Below, piece after piece: positions 9,001 through 17,499 of a DNA stretch of 64,000 bases (the stretch's first letter is position 1; each line of letters opens with the position of its first letter). The notes under the pieces are model-generated. The model was given only the letters and a program-made list of their open reading frames with translations. It searched no databases and had not been told where the DNA came from. Position numbers and translations under genes: made by a program. The stretch lies in assembly GCF_000384655.1 (NCBI RefSeq), contig NZ_ARQI01000123.1, forward strand, positions 20,772 through 84,771, given 5' to 3'. The stretch is from Brachyspira innocens ATCC 29796 (lineage in GTDB: Bacteria; Spirochaetota; Brachyspiria; Brachyspirales; Brachyspiraceae).

Positions 9001-9239
9001 TCATCAATACCTGCTATAGTCTGAAGCTCATCTTCTATTGGTATCATAGCATATTGTTCAACATCTTCTGGAGAAGCCCCTGGGTATATAACCTGAACTA
9101 TCATAACATCAAAGTTTGTAGATGGGAATGCCTCTTTTTTTATATTAAGATAGGAGTATATTCCAACTGCTAAAGTTATTAAAATGATTACATTAACCAA
9201 TAATCTGTTTTTTGCAAATAGTTCTATAATTTTATTCAT
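6069..9239 (-). CDS. RND efflux pump, inner-membrane permease (AcrB/HAE1 type)
   Basis: 1056 residues, full length for the family. It shows the RND duplicate plan: TM1 at residue 12-30, a periplasmic pore/docking region starting YPGASPEDVEQYAMIPIEDEL, six TM helices from about 335, then a second copy from about 550. TM4 carries the proton-relay aspartate in GMIVDNSIVVSE. It exports drugs, lipids or other hydrophobic compounds by proton exchange. The upstream gene, 62 bp away on the same strand, encodes a TolC-like outer-membrane channel. No periplasmic adaptor gene lies in this operon. Substrate unknown. Confidence 0.95.
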   Translation of the reverse strand: MNKIIELFAKNRLLVNVIILITLAVGIYSYLNIKKEAFPSTNFDVMIVQVIYPGASPEDVEQYAMIPIEDELQTIAGIDEFYSIIIENAGILTIRIDMNLKDSRPVKDEIFRRLQNAPNVSKDVSEIKIFEANANRMPIYNLGIRFKEGLEGSEKELYDISKRFEKELKYVDGVANIEVYGRTDPEIQILADPYKLREYYTSLTEIIQALSLRNIRSTSGSMKPSESDNLEDKNKLLVTTGQFQDPLSITNVIVRSIFNGQPVRIGDIARVEELFVDKSVYMRVNSKHGYSINIIKKEDADILKTIDNVNKYFEKNKSTIPSNIEIVPMADNSRTITDLLNAVSSNIITGFIIIFIILIIFLDFKSAIFTSLGMLIVISVSLIYMTYSGITFNIISLGGIITVLGMIVDNSIVVSENIFNYHQRGIKGLEATKNAVGEVFMPMLVSTLTTVASFAPIIFVTGTMGRLINQYPRVVIVALVVSIFQAVLLLPNNLITKEELTGEHKRKRFNFKNPLDFDKDKLFDKLKIPFVKFLRFTLKFRYIVLIFFIVTLLITLLIAKSIFAKFTLVYDTSADVIVVNIDTGVGSSIYKTEKYLQKVENIIYETINTNDIVAVYSLLGKQLDKNTVEISEEMDNIAGTMIYLVPANNREKIAYDIADDLNAAIEKSGIKDELELITVNTKLPINPGKAVDIKIIGNDTAMVKEVKDKMKEHLLSLDGVVNYDDDDKIGQEELRVIFDYDRMSELGVNVAYAARELRAAYSGIVATSIQEFENKLDFRVRLDKKYTYDTNVLNNLLIPNTYYRLIQLKDIADIYITNNQSSIRHYNGKKSITMTADLEQGKNTAIQVTYAMQDYFNSIAKDYPNISVEFAGEVKETRGSIIGIAWGYLIAIIAIYVILLLQFNKFVQPFMILGIIPFGIIGVILGFAAHRMPMSFVGAVGIVGLAGVVVNNGIIMVDLINRILEGGNIHNKQDVLNAVVEGAGDRFRAIFLTTVTTIFGLLPTVYGIGGRADLIVPMVMSMAYGLLFAALLTLILLPSLFMISADLKLIKINYQK

Positions 9240-9301
9240 ATATTATTTTCCCAACACAAAATTAATTTATTATTGTTTTTTTTAATAAAACTAATAATTC
9301 T

Positions 9302-10807
9302 CTAATTACTAAGAAGCACAAGTGAATTATAGTCCATTACAGTACTTATTATCATATATTCAAGATTTAGAAGTTCAGCTCTTGCCTGTGCTAAATCAAG
9401 CCTAGCATTTATTATTTCATCTATAGGTAAACGACCCTGTCTGAATTTGGCATTTTGAGTATTTATTCTTGATACTATTGCATTAACTTCTAGTTTTTTA
9501 TTTTCAAGCATTTTTTTATACGTTTCAAACTCATCATAATAAGTACCTATCTGCACATCAAAATCCCTATTAACTCTGTCAAAGTCAGCAGTAACAGCAT
9601 TTAAAGCAGCATAAGCATCTTCCATTTTAGCTTTGGCATCACGTCCTCCTATAGGATAAGAAAACATAAGCCCTACAAAATAATCAACATTTGTCATAGT
9701 AGAAAAAGATTTAAAATATCCGCTGTCGTCCAAACTAGATAATGATACGCTTCCTACTATAGATAAGTCTGGCAAAGCATTATTTTTCATTATAGAGAGT
9801 GCATATTCGCTTCTTAATTTTAATTGATATGCCATTTGTCCCTGAGCACTTTCTAAAAACGGCACTATATCCACTTTTGCATTAATAGAAGTTTCAAGAG
9901 TCTGAGTCCAGTCGTCTTCATTTGGTATAATATTTTCTTCTGGTATGAAGAACTTTATATTTCTTATAATTTTTTTAAGCATCAACTCTGATTTATCTTT
10001 TGCTTCTATATATTTTAAAGTTTGCCTTCTTGCATTCTGATATGAGTCATTATCTATAACTCCGCTTGAATATCTTTTATAAACCTGATTTTCAAAACTT
10101 CTAGCTTCTCTAATCATGGCATCATACAAAGCTATTAATTTTCTAGCCATTATCCATTGATAATATATTTTCTGATAAGATGTTAATACGCTGTTGTCAT
10201 CTATCATTCTTTTTAATTTGGCTATTGTAAGCTGATATTCTGCATCTTTTATAGGGTATCTGTCTAGCTTACCAAAAAAATCTCTTAATATTGGCTGAGC
10301 TATTTGTATTTTAATGCTTGGATAATAATATTTAAAATCATTGGTACTCAAGTTTGGTAATTTCCCGTTAACAGTTCCAAAAGGAGTATCTACAGGCAGT
10401 GTAATATCTCCAGTTTTGAAATCACCAAAAAAACTGTCATGTTTAATTTCTACAGACCATCTAGTACCAGAATAGGGTATAAGTCCGCTGAAACCTGCAC
10501 CTATTCTAAAGCCATTATAATTAAAGTCTGAAACTGGTATGAAACTGTATTCATCAGAATGAGCCTGCTTTCCTATAGCCCCCGCCTGCAAATCAAACTT
10601 TACATCGCCTGAGCTTTTTGCTTTTGTCAAATTATTATATGCATTACTTTCTTGAGATGCTGTTAATTTCATTTCTGGTATTAATATTTTTATTCTTTCC
10701 ATGTATTGTGCATATGGAAGTACTATATTGTTATTAGTTTGGGCAAAAATAAAAAAATTAAAAAAAACTGAGTTAAAAATAATAATATATATCAATTTCC
10801 TTAACAC
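9302..10807 (-). CDS. TolC family outer-membrane efflux protein
   Basis: 501 residues, with a signal peptide ending near NFFIFAQ. The long coiled-coil helices and repeats of the TolC fold are evident, including the characteristic LRSEYALSIMKNNALPDLSIVGSVS strand region (about 325-350) and the closing RQGRLPIDEIINARLDLAQARAELLNLEY helices. The start is a GTG at 10805-10807 behind AGGTG at a 7-bp spacing; no ATG fits the signal peptide. It should form the outer-membrane duct for the RND permease encoded directly downstream. Confidence 0.92.
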   Translation of the reverse strand: MLRKLIYIIIFNSVFFNFFIFAQTNNNIVLPYAQYMERIKILIPEMKLTASQESNAYNNLTKAKSSGDVKFDLQAGAIGKQAHSDEYSFIPVSDFNYNGFRIGAGFSGLIPYSGTRWSVEIKHDSFFGDFKTGDITLPVDTPFGTVNGKLPNLSTNDFKYYYPSIKIQIAQPILRDFFGKLDRYPIKDAEYQLTIAKLKRMIDDNSVLTSYQKIYYQWIMARKLIALYDAMIREARSFENQVYKRYSSGVIDNDSYQNARRQTLKYIEAKDKSELMLKKIIRNIKFFIPEENIIPNEDDWTQTLETSINAKVDIVPFLESAQGQMAYQLKLRSEYALSIMKNNALPDLSIVGSVSLSSLDDSGYFKSFSTMTNVDYFVGLMFSYPIGGRDAKAKMEDAYAALNAVTADFDRVNRDFDVQIGTYYDEFETYKKMLENKKLEVNAIVSRINTQNAKFRQGRLPIDEIINARLDLAQARAELLNLEYMIISTVMDYNSLVLLSN

Positions 10808-10929
10808 TTTCTAACACCTATTAAAAATATTGTATACATTTTATTATTTTTGATTTTTTTATCAAGTACAATAAAATTACTATTGTATAATAAACTACAT
10901 TTTTTTATTTTTGTAAATTATATTTATTT

Positions 10930-10945
10930 TTTTACATATGTAAAA
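10930..10945. promoter_or_regulatory. 16-bp perfect palindrome, candidate operator
   Basis: TTTTACATATGTAAAA lies midway between the divergent tolC-like and treR genes, 45 bp upstream of the treR -10. It could bind a dimeric regulator of either gene. Being AT-rich, it could also be chance. Confidence 0.35.
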
Positions 10946-10974
10946 TACAACACTTATAAATATTAATAGCTATA

Positions 10975-11003
10975 TTTACAAACAATCATTTTTGTATTAT
11001 AAT
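10975..11003 (+). promoter_or_regulatory. Promoter of treR
   Basis: -35 TTTACA at 10975-10980, 17-bp spacer, -10 TATAAT at 10998-11003, giving a leader of about 20 bases with GAGG before the ATG at 11030. No TACGTA-type operator overlaps it, so treR is probably not autoregulated through that site. Confidence 0.6.
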
Positions 11004-11029
11004 TTTTTTAATTAATTTCAGAGGTTGTT

Positions 11030-11737
11030 ATGGCAGCAAAATACGAAGATATTTATAATAGTTTGCTTGATAAAATAAAATTCGGACATTTTAAAGAAGG
11101 AGATATACTTCCAAGTGAATATGATTTGATGAATGAATACAAAGCCTCAAGAGATACGATAAGAAAATCATTGCAGTTATTATCAAATAATGGATGCATT
11201 CAGAAACATAAGGGCAAAGGTTCAATAGTAATAAATTCTAATATATATAATTTTGAATTTGGAGGAATATTTAGTTTTAAAGAAGTATCATCAAAAATGT
11301 ATGGTAAAGCAGAAACTATTGTTAATAAATGTGAATGTATAAAACCTAATTTATTAATAAAAAAAACATTAAAACTAAATGATAATGATAGAGTATGGTC
11401 TATAGAAAGAATCAGAAATATAGATGGAGAAAATATTATACTTGATATAGATTTTATCAATGCTTCTATTATACCATTTATAGATGAAAATATTTTAAAA
11501 GATTCTCTATACGAATATATAGAAAATAATCTTAAACTAAAGATATCATATGCAGAAAGAGAAATATCATGCGAGAAAGTAAATAATAATGATAAAAAAC
11601 TTTTAGATTTGAAAGATTATGATATGATAATAAATGTAGAATCAAAAACATTTTTATCAGATACAAGAGTTTTTCAGCTTACTTCAGCCAGACACAGACC
11701 AGATAAATTTAAATTCAGAGATTTTGCCAGAAGATAA
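11030..11737 (+). CDS. treR: TreR, GntR-family repressor of the trehalose operon
   Basis: 235 residues. The N-terminal winged helix (about 5-70) has the GntR pattern: YNSLLDKIKFGHFKEGDILPSE then YKASRDTIRKSLQLLSNNGCIQKHKGKGS. The rest is a UTRA sugar-binding domain (about 85-230) and ends with SARHRPDKFKFRDFARR, the characteristic TreR C-terminus. In known systems TreR is released from DNA by trehalose-6-phosphate. The next two genes are the trehalose PTS permease and phosphotrehalase, and an inverted repeat covers their promoter, so its role here is well supported. Confidence 0.93.
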   Translation: MAAKYEDIYNSLLDKIKFGHFKEGDILPSEYDLMNEYKASRDTIRKSLQLLSNNGCIQKHKGKGSIVINSNIYNFEFGGIFSFKEVSSKMYGKAETIVNKCECIKPNLLIKKTLKLNDNDRVWSIERIRNIDGENIILDIDFINASIIPFIDENILKDSLYEYIENNLKLKISYAEREISCEKVNNNDKKLLDLKDYDMIINVESKTFLSDTRVFQLTSARHRPDKFKFRDFARR

Positions 11738-11854
11738 ATATATTTTAATACGTTTTAATTATCTATAAAATTTTATAATTATTTTAACTTTATATTTTGT
11801 ATCATCATTACTATTTTTTTATGAAAAAAAATAGTAAAAAGAGTTTATATATAA

Positions 11855-11896
11855 TTGACAAACTTGTACGTATATGTTAATATGTACGTACAAGTT
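11855..11896 (+). promoter_or_regulatory. treP promoter embedded in TreR operator
   Basis: -35 TTGACA at 11855-11860, 17-bp spacer, -10 TAATAT at 11878-11883 with TG at 11875-11876 (extended -10). A 12-bp perfect inverted repeat, AACTTGTACGTA at 11861-11872 and TACGTACAAGTT at 11885-11896, starts directly after the -35 and runs over the -10. Each arm centres on TACGTA and so could bind one TreR dimer; bound protein would block RNA polymerase. Confidence 0.85.
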
Positions 11897-11928
11897 AATG
11901 ATAATTAAAACTTTCGGAGGTATATTTT

Positions 11929-13860
11929 ATGGGAAAGTTTGCTGAAGATGCCAAATTACTATTAAAATATGTAGGCGGAAAAGAAAATATTAAAGCAATA
12001 ACACACTGTGTTACAAGAATGCGTTTTGTTTTGATTGATACAAAAAAAGCAGATGTAAAGGCAATAGAAAATTTAAAATCTACAAAAGGTACTTTTACTC
12101 AGTCTGGACAATTTCAGGTGATAATAGGAAATGAAGTTTCTGAATATTATAATGAATTTGTAAAGATTTCTGGTATAGAAGGAGTTAGTAAGGATGCCGT
12201 AAAAGAATCGGCAAAAGGAAATCAAACATTTCTTCAGCGTTTAATGTCTAATATAGCGGAAATATTTTCACCTCTTATTCCAGCTATTATATGCGGAGGT
12301 TTTATATTAGGATTTAGAAGTATAATATCAGATATAAAATTTTTTGAAGAGGGTACTAAGAGTTTAACTCAAATATCTCAATTTTGGTCTGGCACTAATG
12401 ATTTTTTATGGCTAATAGGGGAGGCAATATTTCATTATCTTCCAGTAGGTATTACTTGGTCTATTACCAAAAAAATGGGTACTACTCAGATATTAGGTAT
12501 AGTTTTAGGTATTACATTAGTTTCTCCTCAGCTTGTTAATGCTTATTTAGTAGGTACTGTTGATCCTAAATTTTACGATTTTGGATTTTTTAAAATGCCT
12601 ATGGTTGGATATCAGGCTCAGGTCATACCAGCTATAATGGCAGGATTTGTATTGGTTTATTTAGAGAAGTTTTGGAGAAAGGTTGTTCCAGAATATATAT
12701 CTATGGTTATTATACCTTTTGCTTCGCTTATACCTACAGTTATTATAGCCCATGCAGTTGTAGGTCCTATAGGCTGGAAGATAGGGGAGGCTGTTTCTTA
12801 TGTTGTATATAACGGTTTAACATCAAAATTTGGAGTTTTATTTGCAGGAGTATTCGGATTTTTCTACGCCCCTCTGGTTATAACAGGACTTCATCATATG
12901 TCAAATGCCATTGATTTGCAGCTTATGAGTCAGTTTGGCGGTACTATGTTATGGCCTATGATAGCATTATCAAATATAGCACAAGGTTCTGCAGTAGTTG
13001 CTATGGCTATACTTCAGAAAAAAAATAATAAAGCTAAACAAATAAATATACCTGCTTTTATATCATGTTATTTAGGAGTAACAGAGCCTGCATTATTTGG
13101 AGTAAACTTAAAATATGGTTTTCCTTTTATATGTGCTTTAATAGGTTCCTGTATAGCAGCAGTTATATCAGTAGGTTCTAAAGTTATGGCTACTTCTATA
13201 GGTATAGGAGGAATCCCTGGTATACTTTCAATTCAGCCTAGGCACATGTTAATGTTTGCTGTTGCTATGATTTTTGCTATAGCTATACCATTAATATTAA
13301 CTTTGATAGTAGGAAAGAAAAAATTAAAAGCAGAGGATTTAATTGATAATATTGATAATAATACAGAAGATGCTAAAAATTCAAATACTTCAGATAATTT
13401 AACAATTTTAGATGATGATAATTTTGTTTCACCTATGAGCGGTAAAGTTTATAAATTATCAAGTATAGCAGATGAAGCTTTTTCAAGCGGAGCTATGGGA
13501 GAGGGATTTGCTGTAGAATTATATGACGGCAAAGTTACTTCTCCTTGTGATGGGGAGATAACTGCAGCATTTCCTACTAAACATGCTTATGGAATAGAAA
13601 CTAAAGATGGAAAAGAAATACTTATTCATATTGGTATGGATACTGTAGAACTTAAAGGTGAAGGATTTGAAGCATTTGTTAAGGCAGGCGATAAGGTAAA
13701 AAAAGGAGATATTATAGCAAAAGTTGATTTGGAATATGTAAAAAATCATGGTAAGTCTTTAGTATCACCTGTTGTATTTACTGATGGAAGTAAAATTAAT
13801 TTATTAAAAGAAAATGCCATTATTAAAAATGGTGAAGGTAAAATAATAGAAATAAAATAA
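11929..13860 (+). CDS. treP: Trehalose PTS permease, fused EIIB-EIIC-EIIA
   Basis: 643 residues. EIIB (about 1-85) has the phosphocysteine C26 in ITHCVTRMRF. EIIC (about 110-455) has about ten membrane helices and includes GTTQILGIVLGITLVSPQL, as in the TreP/TreB subfamily. After an Asn/Asp-rich linker, a complete EIIA of the glucose type (about 485-643) carries its histidine pair H552 and H567 (LIHIGMDTV). The protein takes up trehalose as trehalose-6-phosphate at the inner membrane. E. coli TreB lacks the EIIA domain, so this version is self-contained. CGGAGG precedes the ATG. Confidence 0.94.
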   Translation: MGKFAEDAKLLLKYVGGKENIKAITHCVTRMRFVLIDTKKADVKAIENLKSTKGTFTQSGQFQVIIGNEVSEYYNEFVKISGIEGVSKDAVKESAKGNQTFLQRLMSNIAEIFSPLIPAIICGGFILGFRSIISDIKFFEEGTKSLTQISQFWSGTNDFLWLIGEAIFHYLPVGITWSITKKMGTTQILGIVLGITLVSPQLVNAYLVGTVDPKFYDFGFFKMPMVGYQAQVIPAIMAGFVLVYLEKFWRKVVPEYISMVIIPFASLIPTVIIAHAVVGPIGWKIGEAVSYVVYNGLTSKFGVLFAGVFGFFYAPLVITGLHHMSNAIDLQLMSQFGGTMLWPMIALSNIAQGSAVVAMAILQKKNNKAKQINIPAFISCYLGVTEPALFGVNLKYGFPFICALIGSCIAAVISVGSKVMATSIGIGGIPGILSIQPRHMLMFAVAMIFAIAIPLILTLIVGKKKLKAEDLIDNIDNNTEDAKNSNTSDNLTILDDDNFVSPMSGKVYKLSSIADEAFSSGAMGEGFAVELYDGKVTSPCDGEITAAFPTKHAYGIETKDGKEILIHIGMDTVELKGEGFEAFVKAGDKVKKGDIIAKVDLEYVKNHGKSLVSPVVFTDGSKINLLKENAIIKNGEGKIIEIK

Positions 13861-13890
13861 TAAAAAAGCTGGGTAAATATTTATAGGTTC

Positions 13891-13933
13891 ATATAGTTGG
13901 CAGTTAAATATAAAATTATTTAACTGCCTATAT
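13891..13933 (+). other. Intercistronic hairpin between treP and treC
   Basis: An 11-bp perfect stem, GGCAGTTAAAT at 13899-13909 with ATTTAACTGCC at 13918-13928, extendable by ATATA/TATAT across a 3-nt bulge. No T-run follows, so it is not a classic terminator; it may protect the treP message or reduce treC expression. Confidence 0.6.
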
Positions 13934-13974
13934 AAAATCTATAATATATAATTATAAATTAATAGGAATTATTT

Positions 13975-15645
13975 ATGAATTTTAAAAATAAAGTTGTTTA
14001 TCAAATATATCCAAAATCATTTATGGACAGCAATAATGACGGACTTGGAGATATAAGAGGTATAATATCAAAATTAGATTATTTGTCCGATTTGGGAATA
14101 GATATAATATGGACAACTCCTTTCTTTGTTTCGCCTCAAAAAGATAACGGCTACGATGTTGCTGATTATTATAATGTTGATCCTTCTTATGGAACTATGG
14201 AAGATGTAGAGGAACTTATAAGAGAAGCTAAGAAAAGAAATATAGATATAATGTTTGATATGGTATTTAATCATACTTCTACTGAGCATGAGTGGTTTAA
14301 AAAGGCCATTAATGGAGAAGAAAAATATAAAAACTATTATATATTCAAAGAAGGAAGAGTAATTAATGGTAAAAAAGAGCCTCCTACCAACTGGATATCT
14401 AAATTTGGAGGCAGTGCTTGGCAGTATATAGAAAAATTTGATGAGTATTATTTGCATTTATTTGATGTTAGTCAGGCTGATTTGAATTGGGATAATGAAG
14501 AGGTTAGAAAAGAAATATTTGACATAGTAAATTTTTGGATAGGTAAAGGTGTTTATGGATTTAGATTTGATGTTATTAATTTAATATCTAAACCTAAAGT
14601 TTTTGAAGATGATTTTGAAGGGGACGGAAGACGCTTTTATACAGATGGAATAAATATACATAAATATTTAAAAGAATTAAACAAAAATACTTTCGGTAAA
14701 TATGATAATGCTGTAACAGTTGGAGAAATGTCATCAACGAGTATAGAAAACTGTATAAAATATTCAGGTGAAAAAGAAAATGAACTTAGCATGGTATTTA
14801 GCTTTCATCATCTTAAAGTTGATTATAAAAATAAGGATAAATGGCAGTTAATGGATTTTGATTTTCAGGAGTTAAAAAATATTTTGTTTTCTTGGCAGGA
14901 AGGAATGCAAAGTAATAATGCATGGTCTGCTTTATTTTGGTGCAATCATGATCAGCCAAGAATAGTTTCAAGATTCGGCGATGATAAAAAATATTATAAA
15001 GAATCAGCTAAAATGCTTGCTGCAGTTATTCATTGTTTGAGAGGTACTCCTTATATTTATCAAGGTGAAGAAATAGGTATGACCAATGCTTATTTTAATG
15101 ATATTAATCAATACAAAGATGTTGAGTCATTAAACTATTTTAATATACTTAAAAATAATGGAATAGAAGAGAAAGAGATATATAAAATACTTCAAAGCAG
15201 GTCAAGAGATAATGCCAGAACTCCTATGCAGTGGAATGATAAAAAGAATGCAGGATTTTCAAATGCTAAGCCTTGGATAGAAATTATATCTAATTACAAA
15301 GAAATAAATGCTGAAAATAATCTTAAAGATGAAAACTCTATTCTTAATCATTATAAAAAATTGATAAAATTGAGAAAAGATTATAAAGTTATTTCAGAAG
15401 GTAAAACTATACCAATATTAAAAGATGATAAAAATGTACTTTCCTTTATAAGAGAATATAACAATGAAAAAATTTTGGTTATAAATAATTTTTACGGCAA
15501 TGAATGCACTGCAAATTTAAGCGGTATTAATTTTGACGTAAAAACTTCAAAGATTCTTCTTTCAAATTATAGTGATGACCTAATGCTCGATAATATTTTA
15601 AAGTTAAAACCTTATGAATCAGTTGTATTATACAGCAAAAATTAG
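13975..15645 (+). CDS. treC: alpha,alpha-phosphotrehalase (trehalose-6-phosphate hydrolase)
   Basis: 556 residues, a GH13 enzyme. It starts VVYQIYPKSFMDSNNDGLGDI as phosphotrehalases do. The GH13 catalytic set is visible: nucleophile D199 in GFRFDV, acid/base E251 in TVGEMSS, and D326 in WCNHDQPRIVSRFGDD; the conserved DMVFNHTS motif is at about 95-102. It splits trehalose-6-phosphate made by the PTS permease into glucose and glucose-6-phosphate in the cytoplasm. It is 114 bp downstream of treP and shares its promoter. A related oligo-1,6-glucosidase role is possible, but the gene context favours treC. Confidence 0.93.
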   Translation: MNFKNKVVYQIYPKSFMDSNNDGLGDIRGIISKLDYLSDLGIDIIWTTPFFVSPQKDNGYDVADYYNVDPSYGTMEDVEELIREAKKRNIDIMFDMVFNHTSTEHEWFKKAINGEEKYKNYYIFKEGRVINGKKEPPTNWISKFGGSAWQYIEKFDEYYLHLFDVSQADLNWDNEEVRKEIFDIVNFWIGKGVYGFRFDVINLISKPKVFEDDFEGDGRRFYTDGINIHKYLKELNKNTFGKYDNAVTVGEMSSTSIENCIKYSGEKENELSMVFSFHHLKVDYKNKDKWQLMDFDFQELKNILFSWQEGMQSNNAWSALFWCNHDQPRIVSRFGDDKKYYKESAKMLAAVIHCLRGTPYIYQGEEIGMTNAYFNDINQYKDVESLNYFNILKNNGIEEKEIYKILQSRSRDNARTPMQWNDKKNAGFSNAKPWIEIISNYKEINAENNLKDENSILNHYKKLIKLRKDYKVISEGKTIPILKDDKNVLSFIREYNNEKILVINNFYGNECTANLSGINFDVKTSKILLSNYSDDLMLDNILKLKPYESVVLYSKN

Positions 15646-15690
15646 ATTGTTAGATTTGTCCTTCATATAAATTTTTAATTATCATTATAG

Positions 15691-15735
15691 GCCTTGAGTA
15701 TATAAATTATATTCAAGGCTGATTTTTTATTTTTA
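15691..15735 (+). terminator. Terminator of the tre operon
   Basis: A 12-bp stem (15691-15702 with 15708-15719, one G-T pair, 5-nt loop) starting GCCTTGA and ending TCAAGGC, followed by TGATTTTTTATTTTT. Strong rho-independent terminator. Confidence 0.92.
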
Positions 15736-15758
15736 TTATTTAAATAATAAAAAAAATT

Positions 15759-15786
15759 TTGACAAAGTCTATTTTTATTGTAATAT
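15759..15786 (+). promoter_or_regulatory. Promoter of the TetR-type regulator gene
   Basis: -35 TTGACA at 15759-15764, 16-bp spacer, -10 TAATAT at 15781-15786. The predicted leader of about 25 bases has no Shine-Dalgarno motif. Confidence 0.6.
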
Positions 15787-15818
15787 TATTTTTGAATAAC
15801 TTGTATTATTTATAAAAT

Positions 15819-16394
15819 ATGAAAAAAGAAGAAAAAAAAGATTTAAGAATTATAAAAACTCAAAAACTTTTAAAAGAATCCTTACTTGAACTTTTAAAAA
15901 GCAATTCATTAAAAGATATAAGCGTAACAGAAATATGCGAACATGCACTAGTAAACAGAGTTACATTTTATGATCATTTTAATAATAAAGAAGAACTTTT
16001 AAACTCCATTATAGAAGATATAAAAGAGGATATTATAAAAGAATTGAGAAAAGATAATTCTATATATGATTTTAGAAAGAACTATAGAAAAATATTAGAA
16101 AAAGTTATTAATTACTTTGATGATAATAGACAGTATTTTAATGTATCATTAATAGACTCTAATAATACATTATTATTTGTCTCATCACTTTATAGAATAT
16201 TTTTAGAATATTTAGATGAAACTATGAAAAGTGAAAATACTGAAAATACAAAAATTATGTCTCAGTTTTTTTCAGGTGCTTTGGTTTCTGTGATACTTTG
16301 CTGGGTGAAAGATGACAATATAAATGACAAGAAAATAAAAAAAGAAGATTTGCTTAATAATATATGCATTTTACTTGAAAAATCTTTTAAATAA
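15819..16394 (+). CDS. TetR/AcrR family transcriptional regulator
   Basis: 191 residues. The N-terminal helix-turn-helix (about 10-58) reads RIIKTQKLLKESLLELL then ISVTEICEHALVNRVTFYDHFNNKEELLNSI, the standard TetR pattern. The C-terminal ligand/dimer part is all helical and of the type seen with phage infection protein (YhgE-associated) regulators, but no membrane target gene is adjacent. The gene stands alone between the tre operon and gpsA, so its target is unknown. There is no recognisable ribosome-binding site before the ATG, although no better start is available. Confidence 0.88.
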   Translation: MKKEEKKDLRIIKTQKLLKESLLELLKSNSLKDISVTEICEHALVNRVTFYDHFNNKEELLNSIIEDIKEDIIKELRKDNSIYDFRKNYRKILEKVINYFDDNRQYFNVSLIDSNNTLLFVSSLYRIFLEYLDETMKSENTENTKIMSQFFSGALVSVILCWVKDDNINDKKIKKEDLLNNICILLEKSFK

Positions 16395-16497
16395 AATATA
16401 ATAAGTTTACATAACATTTTTACAATTATATATTGATAATAGTTATTTTTTATATATACTAATAGATACTATATTATAAAATGAAGTAGGGCAGATT

Positions 16498-17499
16498 ATG
16501 GCAAATGTAGGTATTATAGGTGCAGGTGGTTGGGGACTTGCTCTTGCAAATATTTTTTCTGAAAAACATAATATTAAAGTATGGGTTCATAGTGAAGAAA
16601 GCTATAAATTATTAAGTACAACTCATAGAAATGATAATTATCTTGAAAATATAGAATTAAATAAAAATATAAACTTCACAATGGATGTTGGAGAAGCTGT
16701 TAATGATAATGAAATAATCATAATAGTAACTCCGTCTTTTGCATTTGCTGAAGCTTGTACAAATATAGAGCCTTATATAAGTAGTAATCAAATACTTGTA
16801 TCAGCAACTAAAGGTCTTGATAGAAAGACAGGCAAAACTATGAGCGAAGTAGCTAGAAGCATTATATCAGGAGATTTATCAATACTTACACTTTCAGGAC
16901 CATCTCATGCTGAAGAAGCTGCTAAGGGAGTGCCTACTGCTGTAGTTGTAGGAGGAGAGAAAGGAGTTTCTGAATATGTGAGAGATACTTTAACCGTTCC
17001 ACCCAAATTTAGAATATATAATTCTACAGATCAGAAAGGTGTTGAAATAGGCGGAGCTTTAAAAAACATCATAGCTATTGCAGGCGGTATAGTAGACGGA
17101 CTTCATCTTGGAGATAATACAAAGGCTGCCCTTATAACAAGAGGACTTCATGAAATAGTAAGATTTGCTTTGAGTAAAGGGGCTAGAATAGACACTATGT
17201 ACGGACTTTCTGGTATAGGGGACTTAATAGTTACTTGTTCAAGTTCTTTAAGTAGAAACAATAGACTAGGGCGAGAATTGGCTAAAGGTAAAAAATATGA
17301 AGATGTAATAGCTGAAAATCATGGTCAGGTGGCAGAAGGTGTGTATGCTGCAACTGCTGCTTATGAGTATGCTCAGAAAAATAATATTTACATGCCTATA
17401 ACAGAAGCCATATACAATATACTTTTTAATAATGCTGATATACAAAATACTTTAACAGAACTTATGAGTAAAGATGCTAAAAGTGAGGGATTTTTTTAA
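16498..17499 (+). CDS. gpsA: Glycerol-3-phosphate dehydrogenase [NAD(P)+]
   Basis: 333 residues, full length. The Rossmann loop GAGGWGLALA lies at residues 8-17, the substrate-binding LSGPSHAEEAAKGVPTA at about 132-148, and the catalytic lysine region GGALKNIIAIAGGIVDGL with K189. It reduces dihydroxyacetone phosphate to sn-glycerol-3-phosphate for phospholipid synthesis in the cytoplasm. AGGG precedes the ATG. The gene ends directly against the stop of the convergent lipoprotein gene, with no space between. Confidence 0.97.
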   Translation: MANVGIIGAGGWGLALANIFSEKHNIKVWVHSEESYKLLSTTHRNDNYLENIELNKNINFTMDVGEAVNDNEIIIIVTPSFAFAEACTNIEPYISSNQILVSATKGLDRKTGKTMSEVARSIISGDLSILTLSGPSHAEEAAKGVPTAVVVGGEKGVSEYVRDTLTVPPKFRIYNSTDQKGVEIGGALKNIIAIAGGIVDGLHLGDNTKAALITRGLHEIVRFALSKGARIDTMYGLSGIGDLIVTCSSSLSRNNRLGRELAKGKKYEDVIAENHGQVAEGVYAATAAYEYAQKNNIYMPITEAIYNILFNNADIQNTLTELMSKDAKSEGFF

